Positions 31,911-43,682 of a stretch of DNA of 64,000 bases are shown in pieces. The translations under genes and the position numbers were made by a program. This stretch comes from Cryptomeria japonica. Lineage: Eukaryota; Streptophyta; Pinopsida; Cupressales; Cupressaceae. Positions within the stretch are counted from its first letter, which is position 1; each line of letters opens with the position of its first letter. The stretch lies in assembly GCF_030272615.1 (NCBI RefSeq), contig NC_081406.1:241429718-241493717 (forward strand). The letters are read 5' to 3'. Under the pieces are notes generated by a model. It did no database searches. It worked only from the letters and a program-made list of their open reading frames with translations, and was not told the origin of the DNA.

Positions 31911-34625
31911 ATGGAAAGAAAAATTGAGGAGCTTCTTGAATCAGGGCTAATTGGAAAAATCTTAAGCCCATGTGCAGTACTGGTTATCCTTGCACCCAAG
32001 AAAGAAGGCACTTGGAGGCTATGTACAAACTCAAGGGCCATCAATAAGATAACTATAAGGTATAGGTTCCTAATCCCTATGATAGAGGATTTACTTGATT
32101 GCTTAGGGAGTGCAAAATATTTTACCAAAATGGATCTAAAAAGTGGATACCATCAGATTAGGATAAAGCTATGGGATGAATGGAAAAAAACTTTTAAAAC
32201 CAATGAGGGGTTGTATGAGTGGAAGGTCATGCCATTTGGGTTGTCCAACACCCCTAGTCCCTTTATGAGGTTGATGAATGAGGTCTTGGTGGAGTTCATA
32301 GGCAATTTTTTGATAGTATACCCTGATGATATCTTGATCTTTAGCCACTCAAGGGAAGAGAACCTCAAACATATAGATATGGTCCTCAAAAGGTTACATG
32401 AAGAGCAGCTAATGATAAATTTTGATAAGTGTTTGTTCATGCAAGAGGAGATAATCTACTTGGGATTTGTAATCTCACAAGGTGAGTTGAAAATGGAACA
32501 GGGGAAGGTGAGTGCCATATTGTCTTGGCCTACACCTAAAACTATGAATGATGTCTGGAGTTTCCATGGTTTAGCAACTTTTTATAGGAAGTTTATAAGG
32601 GGATTTAGTCATGTTTGTGCACCAATGCTTGACACCATAAAGGGAGGACAAAAGTGCAGGTTTAATTAGACCAAGGAGGCAGTTGACTCATTTGAAACCT
32701 TGAAGAAGAAAGTTCCAGAACAACCAGTCCTTGCCCTACCAGACTTCAACAAGATATTTCAGGTGGAATGTGATGCAAGCCACATGGCTATTGGGACAGT
32801 ACTCACTCAGGATTGAAGGCCAATTGCCTTTTTTAGTGAAAAGCTAAATGATGCCAAGAGGAGATGCTCATCCTATGACTTGGAGATGTATGCTTTGGTT
32901 CAGTCATTGAAGAAGTGGAGCCACTATTTATTGCCTAAGGAGCTCATAGTTTTTACTAATAATCAGACTCTAAGCTTCATAAACAATCAAGAGAAGTTAA
33001 ACCACCGGCACATGAAGTGGGTAGAAATCCTACAAGCTTTCACCTTCAACCTCAAGCACAAAAAGGGTGTCAAGAACAAAGTTGTAGATGCTTTGAGTAG
33101 GAGGGTCTTAACTATCAATCAAATCAAGATGGAAAGTGTTGGAATTGACTTCTTGAAGAACATGTATGATGTTGATGAAGAATTTGGAGAGATCTACAAG
33201 GTATGTGATTCTTTTGGTGACCGGTATCATGTTGAATTTTTTGAATTTCTGATACAATATGGATTGCTATTTAAAGGTGGACAGTTATGCATTCCTAAGT
33301 ATTCAATGAGACTGAATATCATTAGGGACAAACATTGTGGAGAAATGGCATGTAATTTTGGTCTTGACAAGACCCTTGACCTTGTGAAAAGATATTACTA
33401 CTGGCCTAAGTTGCAGGCAGATGTAACGAAGTTTGTTGAGACATGTGTAATTTGTGAAAAAGCCAAAGGGAAGTCCACTAATGCAGGCTTGTACCAACCC
33501 TTGCCCATTCCTTCTAGGCCATGTGAGAGCATAAGCATGGATTTTGTGTTAGGTCTTCTTAGGACAAGGAGAGGATTTGATAGTGTCTTTATAGTGATGG
33601 ATAGATTTAGCAAAATGGCTCATTTCTTGCCATGTAAAACCTCTTATGATGCCTCGTATGTTGCAGACTTGTTCTTCAAAGAAATAGTCTAGATACATGG
33701 GTTGCCACTAAACATAGTTTCACACCGGGATGTGAAGTTCATAAGTCATTTTTGGAGAACCCTTTGGAATAATAAGGGAACTAACCTAGCTTTCTCATCA
33801 ACCTACCATCCTCAAATGGATGGACAAACTGAAGTTGTCAATAGGTCCTTGGGGAACCTATTAAGATGTTTGATAAGACAACATGGAGAGAAATTGGACA
33901 ATATATTGTCACAAGCACAGTTCTCATACAATGACAACAAAAATAGAAGCACGGGGAAGTCTCCTTTCCAAATTGTATATGGCATCCACCCAAGGGGTGT
34001 ATTAGAGTTGAGGGATTTTCCCAAGGAAGAGCCCATTAGTGCAGATGGTGAATCTTTTGCATCAGCCATCAAGGAGGTACATGAACAAGTTAAGTCCCAT
34101 CTCCAACAATCTGCAGAGAAGTACAAAGCTTATGCTGATAAGAAACAAACAGATGTGTAGTTTAGTGTTGGGGACTTGATATGGGTACATTTGAAGAAGG
34201 TGAGACTCCCAAAAGGTAAGCACACCAAGCTCATGCAGAGGTAGATTGGGCCATGTCAAATTTTGAAGAAATGTGGACAGAATGCCTATGAAATCCAACT
34301 TCCTCCTCATCTTGGATTGTCACCCATTTTCAATGTGTGTGATCTAACACTTTTCAAAGGTGATAGAAATGAAGTGGAGGAACCAATGCAGGTTGCAGCA
34401 GATGTTGATATTCCAAAGCATGATTCACCAAAGTTGAACAAGATTCTAGACACTAGAATCACAAAGAGGAAAGGAACAAGGATTACATTGAGTATTTAGT
34501 GGCTTGGCAAGAGAAACTAGACTCTGGGGCAGTTTGGATGACAGATAAACAAATTTCCAACCATGGTGTAGACCTCCAAACTCTGATCTCAAGTGGGCTT
34601 GAGATCTCTTCTCCTAGGGAGTATG
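31911..34625 (+). pseudogene. Reverse transcriptase, RNase H, integrase and chromodomain of Chromo-2
   Basis: Reverse transcriptase (31911-32669): [20 protein letters not shown] and YPDD at 32319-32330. RNase H (about 32760-33110): VECDASH, FFSEKLN, TNNQTLSFIN. Integrase: a zinc-binding N-terminus in which the second His looks lost (HCGEMACNFG), CVICEKAKG, then the D-D-E core with SMDFVLG (about 33538), SHRDVKF (about 33721) and HPQMDGQTEVVNR (about 33812). A GPF/Y-like IGPCQILKK (about 34245) follows. After a frame break near 34475, EYLVAWQ and AVWMTDKQIS look like the core of a chromodomain. Stops include 32667, 32815, 33690, 34158 and 34243. In chromoviruses the chromodomain guides integration to marked chromatin. 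Confidence 0.75.
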
Positions 34626-34626
34626 G

Positions 34627-34982
34627 TGTAGGAGCACCTCTTTAATAATCAAATCATGGCTCTGAGGATGAATACTAGGATCATAGTGGTTGTCTTAGTG
34701 TCTTTTTGTTATGCAAGTTTCATGTATTCAATAAAGACCCCACCATGTAAACCCATGTCACTAATTAGGCAATTTGATAAGCCAATTGCGACAATGTGGT
34801 CAATAGGGGTAGTAGAATGTTTGGTTTTGTGTTTGATAGGTTTTTTAGGATTTTTGGTTGATCCAAGTGTGTGGATCCCAACCTTAGAGATTTTGACAAC
34901 TTTTAATGCAAAAATGCAACTTTTGAGTGCAAAAGTGCAACTTTTCAAAATGTGATTGATGTAAGCCTCTCAACGGCTCCAA
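34627..34982 (+). mobile_element. Truncated 3' LTR of Chromo-2
   Basis: It begins TGTAGGAGCACCTCTTTAAT and follows the 5' LTR with few differences to CGGCTCCAA, then switches abruptly to minus-strand copia sequence. About 1.1 kb of the LTR is missing. As the right-hand partner is the inside of another element, this is a deletion or rearrangement junction, not a clean insertion edge. Confidence 0.8.
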
Positions 34983-36150
34983 TATTTTCCATGACTGCAA
35001 CTCGTTGATCATTTCCCAATTTTACTTTTGATTTTACTAAGTCATCCATTGTTGCAAACATCTCCTTATTACAACTCATATGATAACTACAACTGCTATC
35101 TAGGAACCATACTTCTTTGGAACTCTCTTGTGCTACATTGCATGTTATCAATATGGTGTCTTGCTCACTAGTGTTTGTCAGGTTTTCATTTTTAAAGTGT
35201 GCCTTTTGCTTGTTCATATCAAATTGTTTTTTTCTACATTCCAATGCAAGATGCCCAAATTTATTGCAATAATAACATTGGATGTTTGATTTATCATACC
35301 TTTCTCCTCGATGATGGCTATGAGAATGACTACTCCCCCTTCCTCTTGTTGGTGTAGAGTGGGCATGTGGGCTCGATGCTGGTCTTCTACTTTCAAATTG
35401 TGTATTTTCTCTTCCTCCCCTTGGTGTAAAATGTCCTCTACCTCTACTGTGATTTAATCTCCCTCTTGTTTTGCTAAAAGAAAGTTGAGTCTTGAATGCA
35501 TTTTCCAATGATGATGTCCCTGATCGATTTATTCTTTGCTCATGCACTAAGAGTGACCCCATTAATTCATCTACTGATAGTTGAGAAAGATCTTTGGCCT
35601 CTTGAATGGCTATTGCAACTGCATCAAACTTGCCAGGCAGACTTCTAAGTATTTTCTCTACAATCTTTTGATCTTCAATAGTGTCACCATAAGACCTTAG
35701 CTGATTTACTATTGACATTGCATGAGTGAAAAATGAATCTATTGAATCTGAGTCCTTCATTTACATATTTTCAAAATCCCTTTTAAGTATTTGTAATTTT
35801 GCCATTACTACCTTGCCTGTGTCTTGGTATGTTGTTCGCAAACTGTCCCATGCTTGCTTTGATCTTGTGTTAGCTGCAACCTTTGGAAAGATTGATTCCT
35901 CCATTGCTTATTGAATGAAAAATAGTGCCTTTGCATCTTTCTTCTTGTTTTCCTCTAGCAAATATTTCTCAGCTTGTGAAAGTGCTTGATATGCTTGTTG
36001 ATTTGCTAGTTCAGAGAACCCATTTTCAACAAAGTTCCAAATGCCCTGGGAGAAGAATAAAGTTTTCATTTTAATACTCCAATAGTCATAATTTTTGCCA
36101 TTAAAAATTGGAATCTGTAGTTGTGAAATACTTCCACTTGTTCCTGCCAT
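34983..36150 (-). pseudogene. Gag and start of protease of Copia-K
   Basis: From ATG 36150 the minus strand reads MAGTSGSISQLQIP and then FNGKNYDYWSIKM, the typical start of plant Ty1/copia gag (DUF4219/UBN2 type). It continues through QLRSYGDTIEDQ and KILRSLPGKFD to a CCHC knuckle CYYCNKFGHLALEC (about 35280-35236). The protease motif WFLDSSCSYHMSC (about 35115-35075) has DSS where DSG is expected. Two in-frame stops (35908-35910, 35761-35763) break one otherwise continuous frame. The sequence ends where it meets the Chromo-2 LTR. Confidence 0.8.
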
Positions 36151-36297
36151 AATTTTTCAGAATAAAACTTTGCCTCTGTTTTTCTTTGTTTTTCTTTGTC
36201 TTCTTGCTATAGCAGAAAAGATTTTTCCAGCAATCACCTACTCCAATTCAGGCTTTTGCACTCTTCAACAATCCACAAACCTTGCTCTGATTTCCCT

Positions 36298-36309
36298 GCT
36301 CTGATACCA
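36298..36309 (-). other. Primer-binding site of Copia-K
   Basis: The minus strand reads a perfect TGGTATCAGAGC, three bases after the LTR edge at 36313 and about 150 bp before the gag start. Confidence 0.85.
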
Positions 36310-36312
36310 CTT

Positions 36313-36696
36313 TGTAGGGGAGAAAGAACACAAGATAGTAGAAACACAGTGATATAATAACAGATAAGCAGTTTATATTATTACCAAAAACATATTATAT
36401 AACAGTTTATATAAATGTCTTCACAAAAAGAGTTGCCCATGACTCCTTTTTGCATTATACATTCATTCATTCAAAAAATAGAGTATTACATTTTGCTCTC
36501 TTTAAAACAAAGCTTGTTCACAACAAAAAACAACAGAGGTTTCTAGAATGTACACGTTAAAAACCTAACCATCTAGATGCATCAAAAAGGAGTAGAAGAA
36601 GACTCAAGAAGGATGAGTGAATGCGGTGGTTCGAGTAGTTGGGATACGGAGGCAAGGGAGATTAGAGGAGTCCAGCTGGAGTCCACGTACGCCAAC
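36313..36696 (-). mobile_element. Single LTR of Copia-K between pol and gag
   Basis: About 384 bp. On the minus strand it runs from GTTGGCGTACG (36696) to CCCCTACA (36313). A polypurine tract, AAGGGGAAGA, lies just upstream and overlaps the RNase H stop codon, and the primer site lies just downstream. The same LTR is therefore a 3' LTR for the RNase H part and a 5' LTR for the gag part. Confidence 0.7.
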
Positions 36697-36704
36697 TCTT
36701 CCCC

Positions 36705-37433
36705 TTAATCTTCACTGCCATATATATCTACAATACCAATTCCTTCTCTGAGGTGTTCAAAAACATTCTTTGCAACTGGCTTTGTGAAAATGTCAGCTAG
36801 TTGTTCATTGGATCTACAAAACTGAAGATATATGTCACCATTGTTCACCAATTCTCGAATAAAATGACATCTTGTATCAATATGCTTGCTTTGTTTATGA
36901 AAGACATGATTTTTAGATAAAGCAATTGCAGAATTGTTATCACAATAGATTTTCGTAGGTTCTTCTTGTCGATGCCCCAAATCTGAAAGTACTCTCCTCA
37001 TCCATACTGCTTGGCAAGCTGCTGATGTGGCTGCAACATATTCTGCTTCAGCTGATGAGAGGGTGACAATTGGTTGTTTCTTTGATGCCCAAGAGATAGC
37101 ATTGGAACCAAGATGAAAGATATACCCGGAAGTGCTTTTTCTATCATCTATAAAACCTCCCCAATCACTATCTGTATATCCAATCAGTTTGTAGTCATCT
37201 GAAGATGTATATAAAATCCCAAAACTCTTTGTTCCAGCTATATACCTTAAAATTCTTTTCCCAGTTTTCCAATGTGATTCTTTTGGTTTATCCATGAATT
37301 TAGAAATAAGACTAACCCCATACATAATATCCAGTCTTGTGGTAGTTAGATACATGAGGCTGCCAACTAATCTTTTGAATAAAGTTGCATCAACACTAGG
37401 ACTTTTGTCATCCTTACTAAGTTTTAAACCCAA
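36705..37433 (-). pseudogene. RNase H end of a Copia-K polyprotein
   Basis: An uninterrupted 242-codon fragment with all landmarks of the Ty1/copia RNase H: GYTDSDWGG, SSAEAEYVA, YCDNNSAIALSKN and LADIFTKP. It ends DIYGSED at 36705. The N-terminal rest of the polyprotein, including reverse transcriptase, is missing because the sequence switches to NLR at about 37434. RNase H removes the RNA strand during reverse transcription. The open frame suggests recent loss. Confidence 0.85.
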
Positions 37434-39040
37434 AGCAACTTCAAGACAGTAGCGCGTCTGAATGGTAATATATTCTAAATCAGCTAAAGGTGGTTGATAC
37501 CCTGTTTTATCGCATTCATGAAGAGATTCTAAGGGACTTATTCAATCCACTGAAGCACAACTACGATGCTCTGCAGACATATGAGCTCAAGCTTTGTTTC
37601 CTATACTTGGCCACTTACAGAGAAGATGAGGAAATCGATGCGGATCAATTGATAGAATTGTGGTTGCCAGAGGGCCTAGTGAAAAGCAGAGAGGACGGGC
37701 GCCACGGTTTTCTCAAGACCTTGGCAAACCGATGTTTGGTTGAGATTGAGGTTAAAGAGGAAAACGGCCTTGAAATTTGTAAAATAAAAATCCATGATGT
37801 GCTCAGAGATATGGCGGTACACATCACTGAGATCAACCAGAATACCCTGTTCCATGCAGGTTAGATTCTAACGGAGTTTCCAAAGTCGGCAAGCGCAACA
37901 TCGGTGGGGATATCTCTAATGCATAACCGTATCAGATTCCTACCTGAAACTTTTTATTGCGTGAACTTGTTGACTCTATTTTTAAGCTGGAACACAGTTG
38001 AGTAGGTTCCAGAGGGCTTTCTGGAGAAGTTGAATATGTTAAAGGTGCTTGATCTCAGCAACATGCCCATCAAATCCTTACCAAATTCCATCAACAGAAT
38101 GAAGCATCTCCTCTATCTGCTGCTTTCAAATACCCAGATTAAGGTAATCCCTCGTCAAATATTTGAGCTGAGTACAGTGCAGTTTTTAGATCTGTCTTTC
38201 TCCCCTCTTAAGAGTATTCCATCCATGATAAACAAGTTGAAAAGTCTCCAAATTCTTAAGTTAGCCCATTGTTATGATTTGGAGTTTGTTACATGCGAAA
38301 TTTCAAAGCTCACTTGTTTTGAAGAGCTTGACATGTGGCAATCGACAACATTTGCATATTCAGAGGAGGAGAGAAAAGGAGGAGAATTAAGGGAGGCTTC
38401 CTTGCAAGACATATGTAAACTCCATCGTCTGAAGTGTCTGTGCCTAACCCTAAAATCTCCAATTAAGGAGAGAATAGTGGGTAACCTTGTGGAGCTTCAA
38501 AAACTTTGGCTACTTTGGAGACTTGAAGTTTGTCAAACACATTTACCCACTGACATGCTGGCCACTGTGACATTGAGGGACCCCCTGATTTATTCTCAAA
38601 ATTAAAAAATCTCAAGTACATAAAGCTGAACTCTTCACAAATACTGCTCACTCTTTCCGGATTAGGGTTAGGCAGGTTATCATATTTGAAGGAAATAGAG
38701 GTTGAGAAATACCTTCAGGTCAAGGAGTTGGGAGAAGATTTTGCAAGGAAGGTTGCTTTCCAAATCTGCGCAAGCTCAAATTGTGGATGCTACCTTCTAT
38801 GGAGAGGTTGTGTACTTCTGTCGAAGAAGGGGCTCTCCCCATGTTGCAGGCTTTGGCTATGTTTTGTTGCATGAAAGTTAAAGCATTGCCCTTGGGTTTT
38901 GTAAAACTCAAGTCTCTGAGACAGATGAGAGGAGATAAGGAATGGTGGAATGAAATAAGCTAGGAAAATGAAGAAATGAAGAAACATCTTTAGGCAAGGT
39001 ACGTAGAAATCTTGGAAAACCCGTGATGGTTATCATGTTT
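37434..39040 (+). pseudogene. Truncated CNL pseudogene related to the gene at 20461
   Basis: Homology starts within the NB-ARC domain (matching about residue 355 of the intact gene, near GCAACTTCAAGACAG) and runs through RNBS-D, the IHDV motif and the leucine-rich repeats into the 3' flank. Coiled coil, P-loop and kinase-2 are absent. Stops occur at 37862-37864 and 38003-38005. A deletion of about 31 nt near 38560 shifts the frame, and further stops occur at 38960-38962 and shortly after. Many third-base differences suggest a fairly old duplicate. The break on the left is at copia pol sequence, not an LTR edge. Confidence 0.9.
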
Positions 39041-39921
39041 AACATGAAGTTTTCTTGTAGTTAAAGAAGCACGAATTAATTTTGCATAGCATTGTTGTTG
39101 GAAGGAATATTTTCTCCTACGTTTACAGTCTGTTAATCTTAGTCATGTTTTCTAATAAAACGGACAGTTCGATAAATACAAACAGTCTTGTATGCTATGG
39201 CATACCTTCTAGTTCTGTCTCTATTTCTGTAATTTTTATTTTTCTCTATTCTTTTGTGTATAACTATGTAATTATGTTTAAGTATTATGTTTCAGTTTGA
39301 AATTACATAAAATTTCTTAACACGGTTTACTAAAATTTAGTAAACTCAGTAAAATTCTTAAATTTTCTATTGTTAATTACTTATTTAGTGTTTCAAGTAT
39401 TTTGAGATGATTGTTACAAAAAATTCATGAAAGAGGGAATTCATATGAAAAAGTTGTGAGCTTTTGATGTTTTAAAAATGAAGGAAGAATTCAAATTAAT
39501 TAGATTTTTTTATTATTTTTAAATATAGAACACTACCTATTCCATATCGCAGAACTTTGAATCACTTTTCAAACACCTATAAAAAATCAAAATTTCAATA
39601 CGAAACACAAAAGTTACGCCCATTTTACTAAAATACATTTTTTTAATTTTTTCTCTTAACAGATATCCAATTTGAAAATACATAATTTTTTCACTCCATT
39701 TTTTGCTCAGGATTGGTTTGGGATTTGGCTAGGACATGTCAAGTCTAGAAAGTCAACACAAAAAATCTGTTTTTGAGTTTTCCTTATTTTTCCAGACTTC
39801 ACCCTAGTTGCGGACAATTTTTTTTAGCCGAAATTGATAAAACGAAAAGAGTTTTTTAAGGGCATTCTCAACTTTCCAACAATATAAATTATAACTTATT
39901 TTTATTTTAAGAAATAATTAC
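39041..39921. other. AT-rich spacer after the NLR pseudogene
   Basis: About 880 bp without gene or repeat signal. It leads into the Tat-1 5' LTR at 39922. Confidence 0.5.
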
Positions 39922-40034
39922 TGTAGTCACATAAATCTGTCCACTTAATTAAATGAATATTTAGTATTTATTTGATTATTTAACCATCAATCAATAATTA
40001 ATTTAATTAATTCATCTTAACCCTCTTCTCCTAA
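39922..40034 (+). mobile_element. Fragment of the Tat-1 5' LTR
   Basis: These 113 bp match the start of the 3' LTR nearly perfectly except for a missing block of about 12 nt. After CTTCTCCTA the two copies have nothing in common. Either most of the 5' LTR has been deleted or the two ends are recombinant. Confidence 0.75.
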
Positions 40035-42156
40035 TGGGTTGCAAAGTTAGGAACAAATTCTTTTGGTGCTTAAAATCAACAAGGCAAATTTAATTTCTTG
40101 CATCAAACTTAAATTCACAATCAACACTTCATTTTGTGCAAGTTAAAAAGAATCCCCAATTTGTCAAAGTTGTTCTCAAATCAATTTACTTCAAGCAAAA
40201 CATGCTCTTAATTCAGTTGACAAGGATTTCCAATTCCTAGATTACAACACATTTTGCCATTGAAGGATAAAAACAACACCATGACTGTTGGAGCAACATC
40301 TCCAATTAGATAGAACATCATTGCAATGACAAGTTAAAAAGAACAAGTGCATTTCATGTTTCGCACACTTGTGCAAAAAGAGTTTGTCAAGTGGTCCTAC
40401 TTCTAACACACACTATCCTCTCCATTGGCTTTTGTGGTCCTAGGTGCAAGAGAAAAGTGTTAGTAACACTCAAGTTTTATCTTTTTAAGAGAGGCCTGCC
40501 AAGAGATAGATCACTCTTGGGAACGACCTCGCGTGGTAAATCCTTCAAGCTGCTATAGAAATCAGGTGAGAGCAAAAGTTGTAGCCTTGGGTATAGTTGT
40601 TCCTACAGTGTAACATGTTGAAAGGACAAATGGGCCCCACCACAAGTTACAAGACTCTTAAGTGAGTCACTGCAGAATAAACTTATGTCCAAAAACATCA
40701 AAAAATATTAAACACCTTTAAGTAATAGCCCACCCGTTCTATTGATTGAGGATATTTGTGACAAATTCAATGCAAGAGCATAGAAGGTTTTGCTCCCAAG
40801 ACACTCACCATACATATTTCCTTGAGTAGAAAAATAACTTTTTTAAAGGTTACTTGTAGCCCGATAAAAGTGGTGACTCCCCCATCATGGGGATCATCTA
40901 TTTGTTATGCTCATGCAAGACTTAGTATATCACATCCTTACCTACCACGGCGGGATTCATAAGGTATGTAGTACCAAAGAAGAAATATCAAGATGTGGGC
41001 TGAACTTATCGCAACTGGCCATTTGACCTTAGGGATAAATAGTGTTTGAAGTGTTTTCATTTTGAGTCAAGATCAGTGCAAATTGAGCCAACTTCAGGCT
41101 ATGGAAAACACCTCAAATACATTTAAAGGAAAGGGTCATAAAAAGTCCAAGGATTGGGTTGATCTAGACCCATAGTTATTTGTGCCTTTTTGAGGCAACA
41201 TTCTTGTGTTTATGTGGTTTCTTTGTTTTCTTGTCAAAGAAAAATCAAAAATCAATTCCAAAACAAGTATTCATCCAACAAAAACATTTTTCAGAAACTA
41301 ACAAACGATCAATATCAAACAACAAAAGTATCAAACTATATGACCATTCTCCACATCTTGAGAAAGAAGAATCTTCATCAACACATCAACTTGAAGAAAA
41401 GACCATTGAGCTCAAAGGCTCTTATCAAAAGGAGGAAATTCTTCTATCTTAATAGACAAATCTTTGTCTCTAATAGAGATTTTCTACATCACATGCGTCT
41501 CTATCTTAAAGGGAAATCAAACGAGTTTGATCAAGGGTCATTAAACTATCGAGCTTTTATGCATTATCACCCTTTGAGTTATCACAAGAACAAAGGGGGC
41601 AAGATCAACCCTGACTTCTTTCCAGACATTTGCATCACATATAACGTGGCTCGGGAAGAACCACCAACTCCTGAAAGAGAAGAAGAAGAATTTGTCCCCT
41701 ATGTGACACAAAGTTTTTATTGAAGCTAGCATCTCATCCATTCCCACATTCACATCATCAATCCATTTCAACTCTCAAAACATTAAGAGGTTCTTGTCCT
41801 AAGTTCTATTTCAATATTGCTTGAATCAAACACAGATACATCACTTTTTAGAGTGTCTCGACATCTAGGATAAACTCATCCTAAAGAGGAATTTCTACGC
41901 AGGTTAAAACTAGTCTTTGAGTAAATCCTCTCATTACTAGGTAGTTGAATCTGTAACACATCTCAGATCTGTCTGAACCTTATCACACCAAACTTTGTCA
42001 ATCAAACACAACAAGCAAATCAAGAAAGAACTTTGGTAAAATCTACCTTTAGTGCTAGAGATCCATATGCAAAACACCCCACCAAACATAAATCTCTCAT
42101 TTCATCAACAACTCATCATCCTTTTCAACCAACTTCAACAAAAACTTGTAAACAAA
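40035..42156 (+). other. Leader of Tat-1 with a possible primer-binding site
   Basis: At 40871-40892 the sequence TGGTGACTCC...CATGGGGAT resembles the TGGCGACTC..TGGGGA type of primer site common in Tat elements. An open stretch at about 41430-41723 encodes a hydrophilic peptide ending PPTPEREEEEFVPYV, which I do not recognise; it may be a small leader ORF. The rest shows no coding signal. Confidence 0.4.
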
Positions 42157-43660
42157 ATGGCTCAAACCAGATCTAGAACAAGACAAATAGAAATTGAAGA
42201 AGAAGAGGAAGCCAATATCAATGAATTCCAAGAAGCCCTGGGAGGAAATGTAAATGACGAAAATCCAAGTACTCCTACTCTTGCGGCAATAGAAAGGGCA
42301 CAACACAACCCTCTCTTTAATCGACTATTTGATGAAATACTCAGGAGAAATGCTAATGCTCACTTTTTAAGACTTGCTCAAGAAGGAGCCAAACTACCCT
42401 CTGACTTTGATGTTGCACAACTAAAGCAAGCATCAGAACGACAAAGTCACAATGAGGAAGAAAGAGGTTGAGATCCCATCAAATACAACCTTCATCAAGG
42501 TAATCCACCTCCTCCTCCTCCTCCAAATGAAATAGAGATGTTGAGGAAACAAGTTGAAAATCTCACCCAACAACTTCATAGTGGTGTGAAAACTAATCAA
42601 TTTTCACTCAATGACATTTGTCCCTATCCCTTTGATAGGAATCTTCATATGCCACCTTTTCCACGAGGGTTTGAAACACCCAAGTTCAAAAAGTATAGAG
42701 GAAAAGGAGATCCTTGTGATCATGTTCGAGAATTCCATTCAGCTTGCCTCGAAGTGGCATACGAGGATACATACCTAATCCACCTTTTTCCCCAAAGCTT
42801 GGGAGGAACAACCACATCATGGTTTTCTAGATTACCAGGTGGCATTAGGACATTTGATGAGCTAGTCCAGAAATTCTTGGCACATTACTCACACAACATT
42901 GAATGTGATATCACCATGGCTGATCTATGTAACACTAAACAAAAACCAGGTGAACTATTTTCAATCTTTCTGCAATGATAGTGTAAAATGTCTAGCAGAC
43001 GTTCTCTTCAATTTCCTGAACAAGAACTAGTGGAAATATTTATTTCCAACTTAAACGAAGAAATGGAATTTCACCGAGACATAAAGACACAGATTCTTTC
43101 AATGACATGATCACCAAAGGCTTAAAATATGAGCGGGCTCTCATCAAGAAAGGAATTATCAAAATCTACAATGAGCCAAAGGATGGCCCTCATCCACGCT
43201 TCAATAGTGACAAACCTAACTTCTAGAACAAAAATAAAAACGTTGTCAATGACAGGGTTGTGGATGCAAGAACTATCAAAAGTGCACAACCTGTGGTCTG
43301 ATTTGCAGAGTAGAACCCCCCACCCAATAATAACATGGTTGCTCCTCCAAATCAAGGCCGCAACACATCTCAAGAAGAACCTAGACAGCGTCAACAAACT
43401 TTTAAACTGAAGCGAACATACACTCCCTTAGGGGAACCCATCGAAATAGTGCTACGTCAACTAGTTTCTCAAAATCTGGTAACCTTACCCAAAACATCAA
43501 ATTATGAACCTCAAGTCAAACCTTCATGGTGGAGGGATACTGAACATTGCAATTTCCATCAAGGAAAAGGACATAAGACAAGCAATCGTCATAGATAGAA
43601 AGATCTTATTCAAGATCTTATTGACCGAGGTGATATCAAAACCGAAGGACACAACCCAAA
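42157..43660 (+). pseudogene. Gag of Tat-1
   Basis: The start ATG 42157 gives MAQTRSRTRQIEIEEEEEAN. After a TGA at 42469-42471 the same frame continues with a Pro run and a short coiled coil (EMLRKQVENLTQQLH). The Retrotrans_gag core then has PKFKKYRGKGDPCDHVREF and TTSWFSRLPGG (about 42680-42840). Double stops at 42976-42981 and a frame change follow. A knuckle-like CNFHQGKGHKTSN is at about 43548-43590. The core is organised like the gag of the GP elements (GDP.HV, W...LP), so a common lineage is likely. Confidence 0.7.
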
Positions 43661-43682
43661 GACAACAAAAAATGATCATCTA

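Larger units (their letters stand above)
28421..34982 (+). mobile_element. Chromo-2: Ty3/gypsy chromovirus with truncated 3' LTR
   Basis: This element has a full-length 5' LTR, primer site, gag, protease, reverse transcriptase, RNase H, integrase and a C-terminal chromodomain-like segment. Only the first 356 bp of the 3' LTR remain. It abuts Gypsy-C on the left and the Copia-K gag on the right. The coding part is broken by about ten lesions, but every domain is recognisable, so it is younger than Gypsy-C. Confidence 0.8.
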
